DNA of 64,000 bases from Persicobacter psychrovividus (GCF_036492425.1 NZ_AP025295.1:124001-188000); one strand, 5' to 3'. Positions 8,501 through 18,302 are shown, counted from the stretch's first letter. Numbers and translations are program-made. The notes: generated from the letters alone by a model not told the origin.

Positions 8501-8845
8501 ATGGAAGAAGGTAAGGTCATCAGTATTTTCGAAAAAGCGATTCAGGAAAATGTGGAATTAATGCGCCCTGAAGAAGAAATGCGCAATCAACTGGATATTG
8601 GATATACCTTTAAAGATAATGTATTGATCATCCAAGAAATCAGACCTGATTACAGGAAGCCTGACGTATATAACAGATACCCTGTCGCTAAAGCCCGATT
8701 GGTAAAAACCACAGGTGCCTGGCGATTATACTGGATGGGCGCCGAACAAGTTTGGCAACCTTATGAACCGAAGAAGCAGGTAACGAACTTAATAGAGTTT
8801 TTTAAGGTGCTCGATGAAGATGAACACGCCTGTTTTTGGGGATAA
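8501..8845 (+). CDS. DUF3024 domain protein
   Basis: 114 residues matching the whole of DUF3024: IGYTFKDNVLIIQEIRPDYRKP, then PVAKARLVKTTGAWRLYWM, WQPYEP, and a final LDEDEHACFWG, where the Trp-x-Tyr-x-Pro and Cys-Phe-Trp signatures are the family hallmarks. The biochemical role of the family is unknown. It is a small cytoplasmic protein. The ATG has an AAGGAG sequence about 10 bases upstream, unusual in this window. A bidirectional terminator follows. Confidence 0.85.
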   Translation: MEEGKVISIFEKAIQENVELMRPEEEMRNQLDIGYTFKDNVLIIQEIRPDYRKPDVYNRYPVAKARLVKTTGAWRLYWMGAEQVWQPYEPKKQVTNLIEFFKVLDEDEHACFWG

Positions 8846-8846
8846 G

Positions 8847-8885
8847 AAAAAAGAGCGGCTACGGATGGGTAGCCGCTCTTTTTTT
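8847..8885. terminator. Bidirectional terminator between DUF3024 and NmrA-like genes
   Basis: AAGAGCGGCT and AGCCGCTCTT form a perfect stem with A- and T-runs on either side; the stop codon of the minus-strand gene lies in the T-run. Confidence 0.9.
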
Positions 8886-9759
8886 ATGGGCGGAGCAGCT
8901 GTTGCTCCCGCTTTGCGAATTCGCGAATAGTGGTCGGTAGTTTTTTACTGAGCAAAGTATAGGCGTCCGAGCATTTCGGTGCCGACTGAAAGCGCGGTAA
9001 AAAATGAAGCATAATCATCACCATAATAAATGGTACGGCGGTGCCCTGTTGTTTTTTCAACAAAAAAAACTTGAACGGATTAACCGACCGATACTTAAGC
9101 TGGGTATCAATCTCCTGATTGATCATCGATACCACTTCCGAAAAAGATAAATTTTCCCCGCCCGTAATTTCAAAAGGCCGATTTTTATATTGCTCGAAAT
9201 TCGACAATAGAATCGCCGACGCCTCCCCGATGTTTTCAATATCTACCCAATTGAATACCGCATTGCCTGCAGGCAGTGTAATCGTGCCGTGCGTTTTCAA
9301 TTCCTCATAAAGCGTGGTCGTCAGGTTCTGCATAAAGTAACTTGGGCGCACGAAAATATATTCCAAGCCACTTTCAACGATCAGCTTTTCAATTTTATGG
9401 TGTGGAATCACCTTGCTTTTTTCCACGCCCTGCACCGATAAGAAAGCAACCTGATTGATCTGATTTTGCTGAAATGCATCGATCAATGGCTTAAAATAAC
9501 GATCTACATCCGCCAAATGTGGTGGACGCAACAAAAACACACGATCAACCTCTTTCAAAGCATTAAAAGTTGTCTGATCCTCAAAATCAAATGCCCGGAA
9601 AGTCAGGCGTTCGTGGGTTGGAAATTGTCCCCTCGCCCGCTCGACATTCCGTACCCCTGCAATAATTTGATCCGTACCCTCTTGTTCTAAAAGGTATTTG
9701 ATTAAGCTTTTACCGATGTTACCCGTTGCTCCTGTAATGAAAATTTTCTTTGCCTCCAT
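8884..9759 (-). CDS. NmrA-like NAD(P)-binding atypical SDR
   Basis: 291 residues. The N-terminus shows a Rossmann nucleotide-binding motif, ITGATGNIGKSL (residues 8-19, GxxGxxG), followed by a typical second strand and arginine (AGVRNVERA) that favours NADP. Further family features are VFLLRPPHLADV, VAFLSVQGVEKS, the substrate-side YIFVRPSYFMQNL, and WVDIENIGEASA. The active-site Tyr-x3-Lys of classical SDRs is not evident, which is normal for NmrA/HSCARG-like proteins that sense or reduce quinone-like substrates. Substrate unknown. It converges with the DUF3024 gene. Confidence 0.85.
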   Translation of the reverse strand: MEAKKIFITGATGNIGKSLIKYLLEQEGTDQIIAGVRNVERARGQFPTHERLTFRAFDFEDQTTFNALKEVDRVFLLRPPHLADVDRYFKPLIDAFQQNQINQVAFLSVQGVEKSKVIPHHKIEKLIVESGLEYIFVRPSYFMQNLTTTLYEELKTHGTITLPAGNAVFNWVDIENIGEASAILLSNFEQYKNRPFEITGGENLSFSEVVSMINQEIDTQLKYRSVNPFKFFLLKKQQGTAVPFIMVMIMLHFLPRFQSAPKCSDAYTLLSKKLPTTIREFAKREQQLLRP

Positions 9760-10207
9760 GCGCTAAAAAATATTGGTGTTCTTCTGCTCAAAAATAAAGA
9801 AGCCAACGGACTTTTTCAGTATAAAAAGCGATGAAAGGGGAAAATTGGAGGTTAAAGTCATTTGTAGAGATGTTAATCTTAACATCAAACGGTACGGGCT
9901 TGTGTGTTTTTACACCACAGCCTACCCATCCTGTAAAGGCATAATTTATTATGTCTCAAGTAATCGGTACATTATTTTATACCAAGCAGAAGCAGTGTGG
10001 GTTTAAGATTCCAATCTACGCCAAAATACAGCCTGTAATGATATCCGAAATTGAATTAACAAAACTATTTACTCACTCATCCATAGGTACTTAAAAGGGA
10101 ATCATAGCTTTAGACTTCATTAGTAACTTTGAACAATAAATCCTTATAACTAAATTTATTAAAATTATAGTATATATCATTTTTTAAATAATAACACAAG
10201 ACTTCGA
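9760..10207. other. Intergenic region, nothing recognised
   Basis: About 450 bases. A short frame at 9773-10006 has no protein-like features and is not called. The right half becomes visibly AT-rich and leads into an AT-rich gene. Confidence 0.4.
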
Positions 10208-10840
10208 ATGAGATTTTTACACCTAAACAGTCATAAAGTAAAATTTTTAATTGTATTTTGTTTATCTATTGGATTTATATTGAGTGAGGCTTTTTATTGG
10301 TCAATCATCTATAATGATCAAATTGGAATCAATATTTTCTTTAATATCGTAGCCTGCCTTTTATTTGGTGTAATGCTTACATTAATTATACTACCGATTG
10401 CTTACGCAGGATGGTTTATGAAAAATTACCCAAGATCAAAAGTCTACAATAGATTATCGATCAACACACTAACATCAAATGGATTTAGATTTGATAAGAT
10501 AAATGAATCAACAAGATTTCACTTTACAGAGGAAATATTAAAGGGAAAAGTAAAAGGGTTTACAGTTATTTTAGATTCTTCAGGTTTCAGAAATTTGTCT
10601 ATTTTTTTGGAAGCAGAACCAAGTAGAAGTATTGGGGAAAATAAAATTCATGAGATCGAAAATAAACTCGATTTTATGAAAGGAGCTTTAGTTTACGGAG
10701 GTGTATCGTTAACGTATAAAAAAGATCAAATTCTCACGAATAGAACAGAGGTATTGATTAAAAATATAGAAGATACAATCCGTATTTTAATACCATACGG
10801 TGTAAAGCCCTATGATATAAATACAACTGCACATAGCTAA
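10208..10840 (+). CDS. Hypothetical two-span membrane protein, AT-rich
   Basis: 210 residues. Two hydrophobic segments, at about 13-33 and 43-68, are followed by a soluble domain of about 140 residues with alternating polar strands (FTVILDSSG, LSIFLEAEP) and no family I recognise. It is likely an inner-membrane protein with the domain on one side. The gene is clearly richer in A and T than its neighbours and sits in a region bordered by repeats, which may indicate acquisition by transfer. No partner gene is adjacent. Confidence 0.6.
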   Translation: MRFLHLNSHKVKFLIVFCLSIGFILSEAFYWSIIYNDQIGINIFFNIVACLLFGVMLTLIILPIAYAGWFMKNYPRSKVYNRLSINTLTSNGFRFDKINESTRFHFTEEILKGKVKGFTVILDSSGFRNLSIFLEAEPSRSIGENKIHEIENKLDFMKGALVYGGVSLTYKKDQILTNRTEVLIKNIEDTIRILIPYGVKPYDINTTAHS

Positions 10841-10896
10841 ATATTACTCACCTTTGATCTTTGATGCCAATCTAAGGCCAAATTACACACATTGTC

Positions 10897-10920
10897 GGTC
10901 TTAGTTCGGTGACTAAGACC
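10897..10920. repeat. GGTCTTAG/CTAAGACC hairpin, solitary copy
   Basis: GGTCTTAGT-TCGGTG-ACTAAGACC is a perfect 9-bp stem with a short loop. The same palindrome recurs inside both 183-bp repeats (11031-11054 and 13742-13765), and its arms also form the terminator at 13433-13473. Confidence 0.75.
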
Positions 10921-10926
10921 AGCTTA

Positions 10927-11109
10927 GGCTATAATTCCATCGAAGCACCAGCCCAACCCATTTTAATGGGTTTTTCTTTGATAGGCCAAGGCTTTATCCT
11001 TGGTTAAATTATGGTGGGTAAATAATAGATGGTCTTAGTTCGGAGACTAAGACCAGTCTGAAAAACGAGGGCTCATATTCCTGTTAGACATTAAGAATAA
11101 CGTCTTTAC
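10927..11109. repeat. 183-bp direct repeat, left copy
   Basis: This stretch is the same, apart from about six single-base differences and with no length change, as 13638-13820. It contains the CCCATTTTAATGGG hairpin, the GGCCAAGGCTTTATCCTTGG hairpin, the GGTCTTAG/CTAAGACC hairpin, and a degenerate copy of the AGACGTTA/TAACGTCT palindrome at its right end. The two copies enclose the LRR lipoprotein gene. Confidence 0.85.
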
Positions 11110-11138
11110 AGGAAAACAATCTTAACTTAATGACATTG

Positions 11139-11251
11139 CGGATGCACCTATGGGTGTATCCAAACCATACAATAATTTACAATGATTCGGGCAGACACAT
11201 AGGTCAGCCCATACAGCGACCAAATATAATTTCGTGGAATAATATCAGATT
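11139..11251. repeat. REP-like intergenic element, copy 1
   Basis: Begins CGGATGCACCTATGGGTG and continues through TTCGGGCAGACACATAGGTC to AATATCAGATTATG. It recurs at 18114-18230 with the same order of blocks. The blocks ACCTATGGGTGT and ACACATAGGT are inverted repeats of each other with one mismatch, so the transcript could fold. Confidence 0.7.
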
Positions 11252-11449
11252 ATGATTGTCCAGCAATCCACTTCGCATCCCAACAAAATCCACCCCCACC
11301 CCAATAAAAAAATTCAAAAATCACCATCCATTCAATAAAAACCACTATTTTTGGATCAAATAATAATTTTTTAAGAATACATAGAGAAGACACGAGGGGC
11401 AGACATTCTTAATAATTTTAACCTATTGATTAATATATTAACCGCCACT

Positions 11450-13390
11450 ATGCGCCCAACATCTACCTATTTCACCAAAGCAACGATGCTTGTTGCTGTT
11501 CTTGTTATGCTTCTTTCTGCCTGTAAAAAAGGCGATGAAATCTCCCCAGCCCAACAGCAGTTCAATACCGAGATGGAAACCCTGCAGGCTATTTTCAAAA
11601 GTTATGGCGTTTCGGCAGAGAAGGTAGATGCCCGCATGACCACCAAAGAAACCAATATCCAATCCGTGGATTTCTCGGCTTTGGATTTGACGGCCATAGA
11701 TGAGCGTTTGTATACCATCCGCATCCAAAAAACCATTGACCTGCGGGATAACCAACTCGACATGGAGGTGATCAATACCGTGAAGACCAAATTCCCAAAG
11801 GTAGAGGTGTTGGTTTCTGGGAACCCACCTTACGAGCAAGATATTGAATTGGAGACCTTGGAGAAATTGGGCGTCAGTGCAGATTCGGAAAGGGTAGTGA
11901 AAAATACTGAGGGCTTTGTGAGTGAGCTTGATTTGTCGGGGATGGATAAGGTAGATTTGGATACTGCGATTTTTCATTTTCAACAGTTAGAAAAACTCAA
12001 CTTAGCGAATAATGATCTGCAATTCCACCATTGGAAAGCATTGGTTGATGGCATTGATGGTTTAGCAATAAACATGGAAGGCAACCGTTATTTTGAGGTA
12101 TCGGAGCAGGAAATGGAGCGTATGCAGGCCTATTTAGATCATAGTGGTGTGAAGGCGCAGGCTAAAGATGTGATAACGGTATATACGACCAATAATCATT
12201 ATGCTGACGAAGACTTGGCGAACGGTTCTTCTATTGGTTATATCAATACAGTGGATTTATCTGCTTACAATATTGCGGACTTGTCTGTTCCTTCAGATGA
12301 CTTCCAACTGCTAATTGCTGAGGTAGAATCTATTGATTTGAGTAACTCTACTTTTGATTTGGATTCTTATATGGATCCGAAGAGGGTCGGGGCTTTGGCG
12401 ATTCAACTAAGAAATGTTGTAGATATGGGAGTCGGCATTGACCAAAATGAAAGCCCGAAACGTGATATTTTTTCCAATTTAGTGAGTAAGGTGGTTGTAA
12501 AAGGAAATCAGAAATTTGAGAACGAAGCTAAAAGCTACATTGAAAAGCAAAATTTTTTGTTCGATATTTTTGATAATTTGTGGTGGGCAGTTGATGGTGG
12601 AAGTTGGGAATTCACACAAACAACCTACGGTTCAGTATTTACTTCCATTACACTTCCCCTATTAAATATAAAAGACAATTTCAACCAAACAGCTTATCAT
12701 GAAGGCTTCTTCAGTTTAAAATATTTAAAAAATATAAATAGTGAGACATATGTTACCTCTTTTGAGGGGGCAAATGATCTCAATGTTTGGGAGTTTGTTA
12801 ATAAGTACCCAATAGGTTCTAAAGAAAGCTTTAGCCTCTTTTTGCAAAGTAATCTATATTTCCCTAATGAATTTTCTGACTTGAATACGTCCTGCCAATT
12901 TGGGTTAATGCCAGGTGTTGTTGATGATAGGTTGAATAGCATCAATTACTTTAAAGGTATAGTAGGTAGGAACGTAATCATTGAAGAGAATGCATTATCG
13001 TCAATTAGCACACCAATTTTTCACCTTTATTCCTCATTTACAGAAATAAGTTCTAATACACTAAATGTCGGTTTTCAAGGGAAATCGCTTTCTATAAGAG
13101 CAGGAAGGATTATTTCCCAGTCCCTTATTGATAAATTAACGGTCAATTTTTTATACGGTCATTCTCCTACAGACGAAGAAATAGGAACCACCCACCTACG
13201 TTTCACGCATTCTGTAAGGGAAGAAGATCCTAACATAGAAATAGAGTTAAATATTGATTTAAATAATTTCCCTGATTTAGAATTTCTGTATTTAAGTACG
13301 ACTGGCACCATAAATCTTGATGAAACCAAGTTAGCATCGATTCCTAAGGTTTATATAAAATCTAAAAACATTAATGTAGATAGGCTATAA
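11450..13390 (+). CDS. Leucine-rich-repeat-like lipoprotein
   Basis: 646 residues from the ATG at 11450, which starts a lipoprotein signal (VLVMLLSACKKG, lipid Cys at about residue 25). After it come repeat-like segments with the spacing of leucine-rich repeats: TIDLRDNQLDMEVINTV, SELDLSGMDKVDLDTAIF, EKLNLANNDLQFH, VDLSAYNIADLSV, and ESIDLSNSTFDLDS. The later half (residues 330-646) has fewer clear repeats. Such proteins usually mediate protein-protein contacts at the cell surface. The gene is bracketed by two 183-bp direct repeats and ends in its own terminator, as an insertable unit would. The second half of the gene is more AT-rich than the first. Function unknown. Confidence 0.75.
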   Translation: MRPTSTYFTKATMLVAVLVMLLSACKKGDEISPAQQQFNTEMETLQAIFKSYGVSAEKVDARMTTKETNIQSVDFSALDLTAIDERLYTIRIQKTIDLRDNQLDMEVINTVKTKFPKVEVLVSGNPPYEQDIELETLEKLGVSADSERVVKNTEGFVSELDLSGMDKVDLDTAIFHFQQLEKLNLANNDLQFHHWKALVDGIDGLAINMEGNRYFEVSEQEMERMQAYLDHSGVKAQAKDVITVYTTNNHYADEDLANGSSIGYINTVDLSAYNIADLSVPSDDFQLLIAEVESIDLSNSTFDLDSYMDPKRVGALAIQLRNVVDMGVGIDQNESPKRDIFSNLVSKVVVKGNQKFENEAKSYIEKQNFLFDIFDNLWWAVDGGSWEFTQTTYGSVFTSITLPLLNIKDNFNQTAYHEGFFSLKYLKNINSETYVTSFEGANDLNVWEFVNKYPIGSKESFSLFLQSNLYFPNEFSDLNTSCQFGLMPGVVDDRLNSINYFKGIVGRNVIIEENALSSISTPIFHLYSSFTEISSNTLNVGFQGKSLSIRAGRIISQSLIDKLTVNFLYGHSPTDEEIGTTHLRFTHSVREEDPNIEIELNIDLNNFPDLEFLYLSTTGTINLDETKLASIPKVYIKSKNINVDRL

Positions 13391-13432
13391 TCAAGAGAGT
13401 TATTCTCTAATCGTTCATATCTCCCAAACCCC

Positions 13433-13473
13433 AAAAACTGGTCTTAGAAAAAACCCTAAGACCAGTTTTTTTT
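13433..13473. terminator. Terminator after the LRR lipoprotein gene
   Basis: AAAAACTGGTCTTAG and CTAAGACCAGTTTTT form a 15-bp stem, followed by further T. The core is the same as the palindrome in the flanking repeats. Confidence 0.85.
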
Positions 13474-13637
13474 GGGCTATTTTATTCCCTCCTCTATTGC
13501 AGGTTTTCGGTCTTGTTTTCATTCAGAAAATTGAATCAGCATCGAGTTAACCACAGCTAAAGCAATGGCCTTACACAATAAAATCTGCTGAAGCAGGTTG
13601 GCATTTACTTTCAATGAAATAATTTTGGTTAATTGAA

Positions 13638-13820
13638 GGCTGTAATTCCATCGAAGCACCAGCCCAACCTATTTTAATGGGTTTTTCTTTGATAGGCCAA
13701 GGCTTTATCCTTGGTTAAATTATGGTGGGTAAATAATAGATGGTCTTAGTTCGGCGACTAAGACCAGTCTGAAAAACGAGGGCTCATATTCCTGTTAGAC
13801 GTTAATAATAACGTCTCTAC
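13638..13820. repeat. 183-bp direct repeat, right copy
   Basis: Near-identical to 10927-11109. Its right end carries the perfect 20-base palindrome AGACGTTAATAATAACGTCT (13797-13816), which is degenerate in the left copy. Confidence 0.85.
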
Positions 13821-13827
13821 GGGGCAC

Positions 13828-13852
13828 AAAAAAACCCGACCAAATGGCCGGG
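13828..13852 (-). terminator. Terminator after mutB
   Basis: On the minus strand CCCGGCC pairs with GGTCGGG (one G-T pair) around ATTT and is followed by seven T; it lies about 50 bases after the mutB stop. Confidence 0.8.
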
Positions 13853-13904
13853 CTTAATCCACTAAACAGCTTGCTGAGTGTCCAGCTCAACACTTTTATT
13901 TTTA

Positions 13905-16052
13905 TTAATCTTCTTCTACGGTGAAACGTTCGAACATCAGTTCAAGTAAAGTAATCGCGGATTCGGAAATCACGGTTCCAGGGCCGAAGATAGCGCATAC
14001 GCCACTGTCGTAAAGCATTTGGTAATCCTGATGAGGAATCACACCTCCGGCAAACACCAAGATGTCCTCGCGACCTAACTTTTTCAGTTCTTCGATCAGC
14101 TGAGGCACCAAGGTTTTGTGTCCTGCTGCCAATGAAGATGCGCCTACGGCATGCACGTCATTCTCTACACACTGACGAGCTACTTCTTCTGGAGTTTGGA
14201 ACAAGGCACCCATGTCCACATCAAATCCCAAATCGGCATAGGATGTCGCAACCACTTTGGCGCCACGGTCGTGTCCGTCCTGCCCCATTTTGGCCACCAT
14301 AATTCTCGGACGGCGGCCGTCCATTTCAGCCCACTTATCCGCCAGTTCTCTTGCTTCCTGAAATTTATCGTTGTCTGCTGCTTCTTTAGAATACACGCCT
14401 GAAACTGTTTTGATGATCGCTTTATGACGACCGAAATGCGTTTCCAAAGCATCGGAAATTTCTCCCAAAGTGGCGCGAACACGTGCGGCGTCCACGGCCA
14501 ACTCCAATAAATTTCCTTCGCCCGTTGCGGCGCAAACCGACAGGGCTTTCAGTGCTTTTTCTACCGCTTCGGTATCACGTGAAGCTTTAATTTCTTTCAA
14601 TCGATTGACCTGAGAAATTCGTACCGCCGTGTTATCCACATCCAATACCTCAATGTCGGTATCTTCTTCCACTCGGTATTTGTTCACTCCGGTAATGGTA
14701 TCCTTTCCAGCATCGATACGTGCCTGCTTACGTGCTGCCGCTTCTTCAATTCTAAGTTTTGGAATACCGGTTTCAATCGCTTTGGCCATACCACCGAGTT
14801 TTTCCACCTCCTGAATCAGGTCCCATGCACGGTGTGCAATTTGGTGGGTCAGGTATTCTACATAATAAGAACCTGCCCATGGATCCACCACGCGACAAAC
14901 ATTGGTTTCGTCCTGAATGTAGAGCTGCGTGTTACGCGCAATACGTGCGGAGAAATCCGTTGGCAAGGCAATTGCCTCATCCAGTGCATTGGTGTGCAAT
15001 GACTGCGTATGCCCAAGGGCTGCACCCATCGCCTCGATGGCGGTACGTCCTACATTATTAAACGGATCCTGCTCGGTCAATGACCAACCCGAAGTCTGCG
15101 AGTGGGTACGCAAAGCCATTGATTTTGGGTTCTTTGGATCAAACTGCTTGACCATTTTCGCCCAAAGCATACGGCCTGCACGCATTTTGGCAATCTCCAT
15201 GAAGTGATTCATTCCAATCGCCCAGAAGAAAGAAAGTCGAGGTGCAAATTGATCGATGGTCAATCCGGACTTCAATCCTGTACGGATATATTCCAAACCA
15301 TCGGCCAAGGTGTATGCCAACTCAATATCATCGGTCGCACCAGCTTCCTGCATGTGATAACCCGAAATAGAAATCGAGTTGAACTTCGGCATATTCTTCG
15401 AAGTATAAGCGAAGATATCACCAATGATTTTCATCGACGGAGCAGGTGGGTAGATATAAGTATTCCGCACCATGAACTCTTTCAAAATATCATTCTGAAT
15501 CGTTCCCGCCAATTTGTCCTTGGTAACGCCTTGCTCTTCTGCCGCTACGATATAGAAAGCCAAGACCGGCAAAACTGCGCCATTCATGGTCATCGATACC
15601 GACATTTTATCCAATGGAATTTGATCAAAAAGGATTTTCATATCCTCTACCGAATCAATCGCCACACCCGCTTTACCTACATCACCAACCACGCGCTCGT
15701 GATCAGAATCATAACCACGGTGGGTCGCCAAGTCAAAAGCTACCGAAAGCCCTTTCTGCCCCGCAGCCAAGTTTCTGCGATAGAAAGCATTGGACTCTTC
15801 GGCGGTAGAAAAACCTGCGTACTGACGGATCGTCCATGGTCGCGAAGCGTACATGGTCGAGTATGGTCCGCGCAAGAATGGTGGCAATCCTGCGGCAAAT
15901 TTATCATGTTCAATATTTTTGATGTCTTCTTTGGAGAAAGAAGGTTTTACTGAGATTTGCTCGGCAGTGTCCCAGTTTTTATTGTTGATAGAAGCAGCTT
16001 GCGCATTGGCTTGTACTTCCTCGATCGAAATTTTTGAAAAATCAGGTTTCAT
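13905..16052 (-). CDS. mutB: Methylmalonyl-CoA mutase large (catalytic) subunit
   Basis: 715 residues, the usual length. The enzyme interconverts succinyl-CoA and (R)-methylmalonyl-CoA with adenosylcobalamin. The N-terminal TIM barrel shows [18 protein letters not shown] (substrate tyrosine region, near residue 75), [13 protein letters not shown], and [12 protein letters not shown] with its active-site histidine (near residue 230). The C-terminal B12-binding domain has DGHDRG near residue 592, whose histidine is the lower ligand of cobalt, followed by [11 protein letters not shown] and FAGGVIP. It is the last gene of a run with mutA, six bases downstream of it, so the two subunits are co-translated. 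The cofactor is probably supplied by the riboswitch-controlled uptake operon at 41-45 kb. Confidence 0.98.
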   Translation of the reverse strand: MKPDFSKISIEEVQANAQAASINNKNWDTAEQISVKPSFSKEDIKNIEHDKFAAGLPPFLRGPYSTMYASRPWTIRQYAGFSTAEESNAFYRRNLAAGQKGLSVAFDLATHRGYDSDHERVVGDVGKAGVAIDSVEDMKILFDQIPLDKMSVSMTMNGAVLPVLAFYIVAAEEQGVTKDKLAGTIQNDILKEFMVRNTYIYPPAPSMKIIGDIFAYTSKNMPKFNSISISGYHMQEAGATDDIELAYTLADGLEYIRTGLKSGLTIDQFAPRLSFFWAIGMNHFMEIAKMRAGRMLWAKMVKQFDPKNPKSMALRTHSQTSGWSLTEQDPFNNVGRTAIEAMGAALGHTQSLHTNALDEAIALPTDFSARIARNTQLYIQDETNVCRVVDPWAGSYYVEYLTHQIAHRAWDLIQEVEKLGGMAKAIETGIPKLRIEEAAARKQARIDAGKDTITGVNKYRVEEDTDIEVLDVDNTAVRISQVNRLKEIKASRDTEAVEKALKALSVCAATGEGNLLELAVDAARVRATLGEISDALETHFGRHKAIIKTVSGVYSKEAADNDKFQEARELADKWAEMDGRRPRIMVAKMGQDGHDRGAKVVATSYADLGFDVDMGALFQTPEEVARQCVENDVHAVGASSLAAGHKTLVPQLIEELKKLGREDILVFAGGVIPHQDYQMLYDSGVCAIFGPGTVISESAITLLELMFERFTVEED

Positions 16053-16058
16053 CTGCTG

Positions 16059-17906
16059 CTATTTTACAATGCCCAAAATTCGTTGAAGATCTGTCAGTGT
16101 TTTCACAATGTCGGTGCGAACATGCACGGTACCGTTCAGACCGGCCGCTTTCAGCTTGTCCTCAATGTCCGTTGGATTACCCGCCAAAAGCAAAGTCGTA
16201 TGCAGATCATTGGCACGGAACTCTTTCACAAAGGCTTCGCCCGATTCGTTGTAATCATCATCCGAAGAACAAATCACGACGATATCCGCATCTTTGTGTG
16301 CTGAAGCATTGGCCGCTGAAACAGCATCATCGAAGTAAGCCTCTTCAGAATTAAAACCTGCTGTACTCAGGAATTCCCCAGCGAAGTTGGCACGGGCACG
16401 GCGCATGGCCAGATTTCCATAGAGCGCATAGAAAACGGTTGGGCGCTCATTGCCTTCAGCAACAAACTGCTCCGTTGCCAAGCGTAATTCCTCAAAAGTT
16501 TTACCGGCAAATTGGGCCTGTAAAAGCAGATCGTTGGCCTCAGTGGTTTGATATTTTTGAGGGTCCAAAGTCTCCATCATGTTTGGGTAGCGGTTGGCAC
16601 CCACATACACCTGACGGCGCTGACGGATCAATTTCTCCTGAAAATCCCTTACTTCAGCGATTTTGGTTTGAATTTCTTTGGCTTCGAAGGCAGTAAGGAA
16701 ACCACCTTCAGTCTCTACTTTTTGGAACAGCTCCAAAGCATTTTTTGCCAAAGAAGTACTTAAATTATCGATATAATAAGAACCTGCGGCAGGATCCACC
16801 ACCCGATCAAAATACGACTCTTCTTTCAGCATATGCGAAAGGTTGAGTGCCACGCGGTGGGTCATGGCTGTTGGTTTCTCGAAAGTTTCGTTATGTGGCA
16901 TGATACAGATCGCATCTACCCCACCCAAGATCGCCGACATGGCCTCGGTGGTATTTCTAAGCATGTTCACATTGCTATCCAAATAAGATTTAGACCACAA
17001 AGAAGAAACAGCAGTAATCTCAAAAACAGATTTGTCAACTGTTACGCCATATTGCTTCGCCAATTCGAAAGCCAACAAGCGCAGAGATCTGAATTTGGCC
17101 AACTCATGGAAGTAATCTGTCGCAACGCCCATCAAAAAGTTGGTCTGTCCGATGGCTTCTTTGATGTCGATGCCTGCTTCGGTCAAAACATCCAATACCG
17201 TTACCCATTTGTTCAGGGTAAAAGCGATGTCCTGAACATGTGAACCACCTGCATTCACGAACTCCTGCCCGCTGATCGTAACCGCTTTCAGGTTTGGTGA
17301 TTGCTCAGTCAATCGATAGACCTTCACCAATTCTTGTTCCCAGTTTTCAGGCAATTTACCAGCGGTGGTATATCGAGCGATGGGCTCATAAGCTACAAAT
17401 CCGAACAGGTTCGCAGGATCAACACCCTGCGCTTTTACGGCGTCGAAGTAGCCTTCCAATTCGGTTGAACAGCATACATTGGTGAAAGAAATCGCCAAAG
17501 CATCCGTTCTGATATCTTTTAATAAAGTGTTGTAATCAATGCCTTTGCATTTGGATGAACAAGGCCCCAAATCAAAGATCAATCCCGTAACGCTGAACTC
17601 AAGCAACTGCAAAGCCATTTTATTGGCTTCGGCCTCGTTTTCAACCACAATCCGCTGGTAGTTCACCCACTCGCGTGGTCCCTGCTCAGCATCGGGATTG
17701 GTTGGGATAATATTTTTTAGTTCACTCCAATCGATGGTCGTGTCCACATCTTCCAATGCATAATATGGATCCTGTACCTGATTGTTGATTGTTTTCTTCC
17801 GAAGCACTTTATCAAAAGATGCCCCTTTGAGGTCAGCGGTCGCCTTAGCCACCCACTCCTCTTTCGTTACCGAAGAAAATTCCTGGAATAGTTTTTCCTC
17901 TGCCAT
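16059..17906 (-). CDS. mutA: Methylmalonyl-CoA mutase small subunit
   Basis: 615 residues. It shares the barrel architecture of MutB, with ISGQEFVNAGGSHVQDIAF (near 215-235) and VDPAAGSYYIDNL (near 370), but the C-terminal Rossmann-like domain has no DxHxxG motif, as expected for the non-catalytic subunit, which cannot bind cobalamin. It forms a heterodimer with MutB. The gene precedes mutB by six bases. No other gene is close upstream; the 400-base gap to the CoA-transferase gene holds a repeat element, so mutAB probably has its own promoter. Confidence 0.97.
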   Translation of the reverse strand: MAEEKLFQEFSSVTKEEWVAKATADLKGASFDKVLRKKTINNQVQDPYYALEDVDTTIDWSELKNIIPTNPDAEQGPREWVNYQRIVVENEAEANKMALQLLEFSVTGLIFDLGPCSSKCKGIDYNTLLKDIRTDALAISFTNVCCSTELEGYFDAVKAQGVDPANLFGFVAYEPIARYTTAGKLPENWEQELVKVYRLTEQSPNLKAVTISGQEFVNAGGSHVQDIAFTLNKWVTVLDVLTEAGIDIKEAIGQTNFLMGVATDYFHELAKFRSLRLLAFELAKQYGVTVDKSVFEITAVSSLWSKSYLDSNVNMLRNTTEAMSAILGGVDAICIMPHNETFEKPTAMTHRVALNLSHMLKEESYFDRVVDPAAGSYYIDNLSTSLAKNALELFQKVETEGGFLTAFEAKEIQTKIAEVRDFQEKLIRQRRQVYVGANRYPNMMETLDPQKYQTTEANDLLLQAQFAGKTFEELRLATEQFVAEGNERPTVFYALYGNLAMRRARANFAGEFLSTAGFNSEEAYFDDAVSAANASAHKDADIVVICSSDDDYNESGEAFVKEFRANDLHTTLLLAGNPTDIEDKLKAAGLNGTVHVRTDIVKTLTDLQRILGIVK

Positions 17907-18113
17907 TTTAGTGAATATTTATAGCCAACGCAGGTAGCGATAATACCTGCGTCAGCCAATGATCTGAATCTTTTAAACTATTAAAACAAGCCTTAAATCG
18001 TAGGTGGTTTTTTTGTCCACAGATTTATGGGATTAATAGGATTATAGCTATCGGGGCCTGTTGCACAACTAAGTTCTATGAATTTGGCGTAAAATTTTAT
18101 TTCATGAGCTGTA

Positions 18114-18230
18114 CGGATGCACCTATGTGTGTATCCAAACTAAACAAAACTTATGTTAATTCGGGCAGACACATAGGTCAGCCCATACAGCGACAAAATA
18201 AATTTCGTAATCAAACATCAGATTATGTTA
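18114..18230. repeat. REP-like intergenic element, copy 2
   Basis: Same block order as 11139-11251. Here the arms ACCTATGTGT (18121-18130) and ACACATAGGT (18170-18179) are perfectly complementary, so a transcript would form a hairpin with a 39-base loop. It lies in the gap between the CoA-transferase gene and mutA. Confidence 0.7.
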
Positions 18231-18256
18231 TAAAACAGCCCTTGATAGCTAAATGT

Positions 18257-18289
18257 GAACTATCACGAGAGAGACTCTCGCGATAGTTA
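18257..18289 (-). terminator. Hairpin after the CoA-transferase gene
   Basis: AACTATCACGAGAG pairs with CTCTCGCGATAGTT (one mismatch). It lies just past the stop codon on the minus strand, but the U-run is weak, so termination is likely rather than certain. Confidence 0.5.
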
Positions 18290-18302
18290 TAGTTTTCAAC
18301 TG

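Noticed and set aside
9773-10006. 77-residue plus-strand frame
   Set aside because: No protein-like pattern and no start context; likely chance.
15204-15953. 249-residue plus-strand open frame
   Set aside because: It is antisense to mutB, which has all expected catalytic motifs; the frame has no family features.
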